DNA of 5,503 nucleotides from CAZYWA01 sp964650975 [NCBI: uncultured bacterium] (GTDB lineage: Bacteria > JADJOY01). This document shows positions 1 through 5,503 of this stretch, piece by piece. Position numbers and translations under genes: made by a program. Position 1 is the first letter of the stretch, and every line of letters begins with the position of its first letter. A model generated the notes under the pieces. The model had not been told where the DNA came from and made no database searches. It saw nothing but the letters and a program-made list of their open reading frames with translations. The stretch spans positions 1 through 5,503 of the forward strand of contig CAZYWA010000532.1 in assembly GCA_964650975.1 (NCBI GenBank). The letters run 5' to 3'.

Positions 1-341
1 AAGACCTCGCGCGGGATCACGTCGAGCTGCTCGGCCTCGCGGCGCAGCATGTGCCCACCGGGATAGAAGAGCACCTGCTTCGACGTGAAGCTCCGGGACG
101 GCGTGAGCTTCTCGAGCTCGGGGAAAATCTCGTGGACCAGCGGGATCGATCGGTAGGTGAGGCCGTCGCCGCAGATCTTGTCGCGCGGGAAGCGCTCTTT
201 CTCGATCACCAGCACCCGCCACGGCGCTCCCAGATTGAGGACACTCTTGGCGAACGCGGTGCCCGCGGGACCGCCGCCCACGACCACCACGTCGTAGGTG
301 TCGGACGTCGGGTTCGACGTCTGTTGAAGAGCGTGCTGCAT
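1..341 (-). CDS. FAD-dependent oxidoreductase, geranylgeranyl-reductase type (N-terminal part, cut by window edge)
   Basis: Reverse-strand translation gives 113 residues beginning MQHALQQTSN, and the gene continues past the left edge. Residues 16-28 (YDVVVVGGGPAGT) form the GxGxxG-type Rossmann loop that binds the ADP part of FAD. The strand ending in a Glu, VLVIEKERFP (43-52), holds the acid that normally contacts the ribose. It is followed by RDKICGDGL (53-61), a motif typical of the geranylgeranyl reductase / FixC-like group of flavoproteins. Members reduce isoprenoid double bonds or act as other flavin oxidoreductases or hydroxylases; the substrate cannot be told from this fragment. The ATG at 341-339 is well supported: I read the frame upstream to about 542 and found no ATG, GTG or TTG. 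The ribosome site is weak (GAG about 9 nt upstream). The gene is divergent from the glycosyltransferase gene at 589. Family assignment is strong; exact function is open. Confidence 0.88.
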   Translation of the reverse strand, partial: MQHALQQTSNPTSDTYDVVVVGGGPAGTAFAKSVLNLGAPWRVLVIEKERFPRDKICGDGLTYRSIPLVHEIFPELEKLTPSRSFTSKQVLFYPGGHMLRREAEQLDVIPREV

Positions 342-402
342 TGCGTCAGTCTCGGGTGCGGTGGCCGCGTCCGGCGCAGAGCCGCGGTCGGTCAGGTCGA
401 GG

Positions 403-424
403 ATCCGAAACGAATCCGAAGCGA
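403..424. repeat. Two tandem 11-bp repeats in the divergent intergenic region
   Basis: The units atccgaaacga (403-413) and atccgaagcga (414-424) are directly adjacent and match at 10 of 11 positions. The period is close to one DNA helical turn, so two protein monomers could bind the same face of the helix. The repeat lies 62 bases upstream of the flavoprotein start and about 165 bases upstream of the glycosyltransferase start. The repeat itself is read directly; an operator role is only inferred, and a chance short duplication is possible. Confidence 0.55.
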
Positions 425-507
425 GGGGCCCGCCGTCGAGGGGGACGGTGCGCTCGGTTGGCGTCGGGTTCGAGCCGTGATAGCTCGTGTCGCCCGGCGC
501 TCGCGCG

Positions 508-534
508 TTCCCGGCGAGCCTGGACAGGGATAAT
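508..534 (+). promoter_or_regulatory. Possible sigma-70-like promoter of the glycosyltransferase gene
   Basis: GATAAT at 529-534 matches the TATAAT -10 consensus at five of six positions, which stands out in such GC-rich DNA. The best -35 candidate is ttcccg at 508-513, with only three of six matches and a short 15-bp spacer, so this half is weak. A transcript starting near 541 would give a leader of about 48 nt before the GTG at 589 and would exclude the GTG at 487. The sigma factor preference of this organism is unknown, so this is a tentative call. Confidence 0.3.
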
Positions 535-575
535 CGAGCGCGCGCTGCCGAGGCAAGGCAGTCGCGATCCTTCCC

Positions 576-579
576 GAGG
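576..579 (+). promoter_or_regulatory. Ribosome binding site (GAGG) supporting the GTG start at 589
   Basis: GAGG at 576-579 sits 9 nt before the GTG at 589, a normal Shine-Dalgarno spacing. The competing GTG at 487 is preceded by gccgtgatagctc, with no purine-rich site. This decides the start for the glycosyltransferase. Confidence 0.55.
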
Positions 580-588
580 CGTCTCGCG

Positions 589-2109
589 GTGACGTCCCCC
601 TCGACCTCCGACCGTCGCGTGCCGCTGGCGCTGGCCGTAGCCCTCGTCGGGTACGCGGTGTTCCTGGCGCTGGCCGGCAGTCACGGCGCGGGCGGCTCGG
701 ACAGCGCTGGGTACGTGGGGAGCGCGCGGTTGCTCTTCCACGGCCAAACCGCGGTGCCGGTGCGGATGCCCGAAGGGATCGCGCTCGATCGCCGCACCGC
801 CGCGGTCTTCATTCCACTCGGATTCGCTCAAGGTCGAGTGCTCGGCACGATGTCGCCCAGCTACCCGGTGGGGTTCCCGCTCCACATGCTGCTCATGGCC
901 CTACTCGCGGGTGAGCGCGTGGGACCGTTCCTGGTGGTTCCCGTGGCTTCGGCCGTGGCGCTGGCACTGCTTTACGCGATGGCGCGCGAGCTCGGATTGA
1001 GCCAGCGAGGGTCGTTGCTCGGCGTGGCGCTGCTCGCGATCTGCCCCACGTGGCTGCTGCTGTCGCTGCAGCCGATGAGCGACGTGCCCGCCAGCACCTG
1101 GGCGCTCGCCGCGCTGCTGCTCGCGATGCGGGCCGGGCGTGGTGACGGTCACGCGGCGGCGGCGGGATTCGCGCTCGGCGTCGCCGTGATCGTGCGTCCC
1201 AGCAACGCGCTCTTGGCGCTCCCGCTCGCCGCGGTGCTGCCCTGGCGTTGGCGGCGCATCGTGGCGTTCGGCCTCGGCGGGCTCCCGGTGCTGGCGCTGC
1301 TGCTCACCTACAACTGGCTTTCCTACGGCAGCCCGCTGATGAGCGGTTACGGGCCGGCGAGCCAGGCGCACGAGATGTTCCAGCTCGGCTACTTCCCGGT
1401 GCGCTTCCGCCACTACGGTTTCTGGACGTGCGCGGCCCTCGGGCCGTGGATCGTCGCGGGCTGGCTCGCCTCGCTGGCCATGCGAGGCATCCCATCGGAT
1501 ACGCGCTTGCTGCTGGCGCTCTGGTTTCTGCCCGCCTTTCTCTTTCACTGTTTCTACATGCCCTACGAGCCGTGGTGGTTCACGCGGTTCTTCTTGCCGG
1601 GCTTTCCGGCGCTGATCATCGGGGCGTTGCTCGCGGCGCGGGAAATCGCGCGGCATTCGAGCAAGCGCGTCTCGAGTGGCGTGATGCGAGCGGGTCTCGC
1701 CACGAGCGTGGCTCTCGTGCTCGCGTGGCCGACGGTCGCATCCGCCAAGCTCGACGTGCTGAAGATCGGCTACCTCGAGTCGATCTATCCCGAGGCCGTG
1801 GAGTGGGCGCGGAGTCGCGTGCCCGAGAGATCGATCGTGCTCGCGAGCCAGATGAGCGGCGCGATCTTTCTCTACAGCGACCGAATCGTCGCCAACCCGG
1901 GGAAGCTCTCCGAACGGCGCTTACTGAAGCTTCGCGAGGTGTCGCTCGCCCACGGTTACGACTGGTATGCGCTGATGATTCCGTCCGAGGCCCGAGCGCT
2001 CAGTCAGGAGACCGACGGGCGCTGGGTCAAGGTCGGCGAAATCCGCAACGTGAGCCTGTGGAAGCTCGAGCCGTCGGCGCGCCGCGTCGGGGCTGGCTCG
2101 ACGGGCTAG
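589..2109 (+). CDS. Polytopic membrane glycosyltransferase, GT-C fold (GT39 / PMT-ArnT-like)
   Basis: The protein has 506 residues from the GTG at 589 (540 if the GTG at 487 were used). It has about ten or eleven hydrophobic segments, roughly at residues 11-30, 112-131, 141-160, 169-180, 188-218, 223-241, 281-298, 305-322, 332-350 and 366-386, then a soluble C-terminal part of about 120 residues. The first loop after TM1 has GSDSAGY (36-42), whose Asp38 fits the acidic residue that GT-C enzymes use in catalysis or metal binding. SPSYPVGFP (89-97), QPMSDVPAS (161-169) and YNWLSYGSPLMSGYG (241-255) are typical of bacterial GT39-like proteins. These enzymes transfer a sugar from a polyprenyl-phosphate carrier to a lipid, glycan or protein on the outer face of the inner membrane; donor and acceptor cannot be told here. 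The start at 589 is favoured by a GAGG site and by TM1 then lying near the N-terminus. The gene ends tail to tail with atpC, overlapping it by 4 nt, and has no clear functional tie to its neighbours. Confidence 0.85.
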   Translation: MTSPSTSDRRVPLALAVALVGYAVFLALAGSHGAGGSDSAGYVGSARLLFHGQTAVPVRMPEGIALDRRTAAVFIPLGFAQGRVLGTMSPSYPVGFPLHMLLMALLAGERVGPFLVVPVASAVALALLYAMARELGLSQRGSLLGVALLAICPTWLLLSLQPMSDVPASTWALAALLLAMRAGRGDGHAAAAGFALGVAVIVRPSNALLALPLAAVLPWRWRRIVAFGLGGLPVLALLLTYNWLSYGSPLMSGYGPASQAHEMFQLGYFPVRFRHYGFWTCAALGPWIVAGWLASLAMRGIPSDTRLLLALWFLPAFLFHCFYMPYEPWWFTRFFLPGFPALIIGALLAAREIARHSSKRVSSGVMRAGLATSVALVLAWPTVASAKLDVLKIGYLESIYPEAVEWARSRVPERSIVLASQMSGAIFLYSDRIVANPGKLSERRLLKLREVSLAHGYDWYALMIPSEARALSQETDGRWVKVGEIRNVSLWKLEPSARRVGAGSTG

Positions 2110-2513
2110 GCCGCGGCTTCGATGCGGGCGACCGCTAGATCGAGCGCCGCCTTGTTCGCGGCATAGGCGGGATCGTCCAAGCCGAGCCCTTCGAGCGCCG
2201 ACCGAGCCTGGGCCTCGTCGGCGCGAGCGCGCGCCACGTCGACTTCGGCGGCAGGCTCGGCCACGTCGGCCAGGATCGTCGAGCGGTCCGCATTCACCAC
2301 CGCGAAGCCTCCGCCCACGGCGATCTTGGCCGTGTTTCCGTTGACGGCGGTGTAGCTCACGACGCCACCACGCAGCGCGATGACCATCGAGCAATGGCCG
2401 GGTCGGACTCCGAATTGGCCCAGCCAGCCGGGCCCCACGAACTCCGACACCTCTTCGCGGAGCAGCATTCGCTCCGGTGTCACGATCTCGAGCTCCATCG
2501 CGTTCTCGGCCAT
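2106..2513 (-). CDS. atpC: F1 ATP synthase epsilon subunit
   Basis: This is a full-length 135-residue epsilon subunit, close to the 130-140 residues usual in bacteria. Residues 6-86 form the N-terminal beta sandwich that packs against gamma and the c-ring; the hallmark GWLGQFGVRPGH (29-40) and the VGGGFAVV strand (66-73) are both present. Two Ala-rich stretches (about 90-106 and 114-132) match the C-terminal helical hairpin that can extend and inhibit ATP hydrolysis, so the regulatory domain is not truncated. The ATG at 2513 is preceded by GAGGAAG (complement of 2521-2527) at good spacing. A second Met at residue 6 has only a weak site. The gene is last in the operon, 37 nt after atpD, and its TAG stop is shared as a CTAG palindrome with the convergent glycosyltransferase gene. 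Confidence 0.97.
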   Translation of the reverse strand: MAENAMELEIVTPERMLLREEVSEFVGPGWLGQFGVRPGHCSMVIALRGGVVSYTAVNGNTAKIAVGGGFAVVNADRSTILADVAEPAAEVDVARARADEAQARSALEGLGLDDPAYAANKAALDLAVARIEAAA

Positions 2514-2550
2514 CGCGGGTCTTCCTCGGAAAGCGGGAGTTCGTTCGGCG

Positions 2551-4918
<2,368 letters not shown>

Positions 4919-4973
4919 GGTGCGTTCTCCGGTTCTCGCGTGGCTCGGTGCGGATCGTGGTGGGCGGGGCGGC

Positions 4974-5503
4974 TCACGCCTTGGCGCGAGCGAAGTCGGA
5001 CTTGAACTCGCCGACCGCCTTGTTGATCGACGCCTTGATCTCGTCGGTCAGCGTCTTTCCGTCGCGGATCTTGGTGAAGATGTCGCCATAACGCGCCTCG
5101 ACGAACGAGTGGAAGCCCGTTTCGAAGGCACCGATCTTGTCGACCGCGATGTCGTCGAGCGCGCCGGTCGTGCCGATGAAGAGCGACACCACCTGCTTCT
5201 CGACCGGCATCGGCTGGTACTGACCCTGCTTCAAGAGCTCGACCAGACGCTGCCCGCGTGCGAGCTGGTGCTGCGTCGCCTTGTCGAGATCGCTGCCGAA
5301 CTTCGCGAAGGCTTCCATCGCGCGGAACTGAGCGAGGTCGAGGCGCAGCGTACCGGCGACCGACTTCATCGCCTTGATCTGCGCGTTGCCGCCGACGCGC
5401 GACACCGAGATGCCGACGTTGATGGCGGGACGAACGCCCGAATAGAAGAGGTCGGTCTCGAGGAAGATCTGGCCGTCGGTGATCGAGATGACGTTGGTCG
5501 GGA
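4974..5503 (-). CDS. atpA: F1 ATP synthase alpha subunit (C-terminal 175 residues; 5' part outside window)
   Basis: The reading frame enters at the right edge with [20 protein letters not shown] and ends at the TGA at 4976-4974. An internal GTG at 5405 is not the start, because conserved alpha sequence continues upstream of it. The alpha/beta family signature [10 protein letters not shown] is at visible residues 25-34, directly followed by Arg35, the arginine finger that reaches into the beta catalytic site. The C-terminal helical domain follows, with [28 protein letters not shown] sequence at 50-73 and a normal charged tail ending ARAKA. The visible part is about one third of a usual 500-residue subunit and shows no break. 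Alpha binds non-catalytic nucleotide and alternates with beta in the F1 hexamer. It is the first atp gene visible here; atpH would be expected further upstream, outside the window. Confidence 0.98.
   Translation of the reverse strand, partial: PTNVISITDGQIFLETDLFYSGVRPAINVGISVSRVGGNAQIKAMKSVAGTLRLDLAQFRAMEAFAKFGSDLDKATQHQLARGQRLVELLKQGQYQPMPVEKQVVSLFIGTTGALDDIAVDKIGAFETGFHSFVEARYGDIFTKIRDGKTLTDEIKASINKAVGEFKSDFARAKA

Larger units (their letters stand above)
342..588. other. Divergent intergenic region
   Basis: These 247 bases separate the start of the flavoprotein gene (minus) from the likely start of the glycosyltransferase gene (plus). Both promoters should lie here. I see an 11-bp tandem repeat at 403-424 and one promoter-like motif for the plus strand near 508-534. 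I could not find a convincing sigma-70-type promoter for the minus strand. If the glycosyltransferase really starts at the GTG at 487, the right part of this region would be coding, but the residues it would add (RDNRARAAEARQSRSFPRR) are Arg/Ala-rich and look like untranslated GC-rich DNA rather than a protein domain. I see no small gene or RNA gene in it. Confidence 0.6.

Noticed and set aside
51-533. Plus-strand 160-codon frame opposite the flavoprotein gene
   Set aside because: It is antisense to a clear FAD-binding Rossmann N-terminus, and its composition is typical of GC-rich shadows.
346-885. Minus-strand 179-codon frame across the intergenic region and glycosyltransferase start
   Set aside because: Its product is Arg/His/Pro-rich without motifs, and it overlaps the well-supported membrane protein.
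1248-2138. Plus-strand 296-codon frame inside the glycosyltransferase gene
   Set aside because: It is an alternative frame of the glycosyltransferase gene with Arg/Ala-rich low-complexity product and no domain.
2514-2550. Possible promoter or terminator between atpD and atpC
   Set aside because: The 37-nt gap holds only the atpC ribosome site; I see no hairpin or -10-like sequence.

Overview
The window is GC-rich bacterial DNA holding the 3' part of an F1 ATP synthase operon on the minus strand, a membrane glycosyltransferase on the plus strand, and the start of a flavoprotein on the minus strand. The genes are tightly packed, with SD-like ribosome sites and some GTG starts. Nothing in the sequence fixes the taxon. 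The ATPase is the ordinary bacterial F-type, and the reductase and GT-C glycosyltransferase are common in high-GC, Gram-negative-type lineages. That placement is an inference. No mobile element, CRISPR array, tRNA or rRNA was seen.

Layout. Positions 1-341 (minus) encode the N-terminal 113 residues of an FAD-dependent oxidoreductase of the geranylgeranyl-reductase type, which runs off the left edge. Positions 342-588 are a divergent intergenic stretch with an 11-bp tandem repeat (403-424) and a weak promoter-like motif (-10 GATAAT at 529-534). Positions 589-2109 (plus) encode a polytopic GT39-like glycosyltransferase. An upstream GTG at 487 is possible but less likely as its start. Positions 2106-5503 (minus) are, in transcription order, atpA (3' part only), atpG, atpD and atpC, giving the alpha, gamma, beta and epsilon subunits of F1.

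The four atp genes are separated by 55, 76 and 37 nt and are very probably one transcription unit that begins to the right of the window. Their products form the catalytic alpha3-beta3 head (alpha, beta), the rotor shaft (gamma) and its regulatory foot (epsilon). Subunits delta, a, b and c are not in the window. The operon meets the glycosyltransferase gene tail to tail, and the two stop codons are the two strands of one CTAG palindrome (2106-2109), so there is no intergenic space for a terminator. The glycosyltransferase and reductase genes have no visible functional link to ATP synthase.

I see no novel multi-gene system here. The items worth a second look are the shared CTAG stop, the stem-loop over the atpG stop codon, the doubled ribosome site of atpD, the 11-bp repeat and the start choice of the glycosyltransferase.
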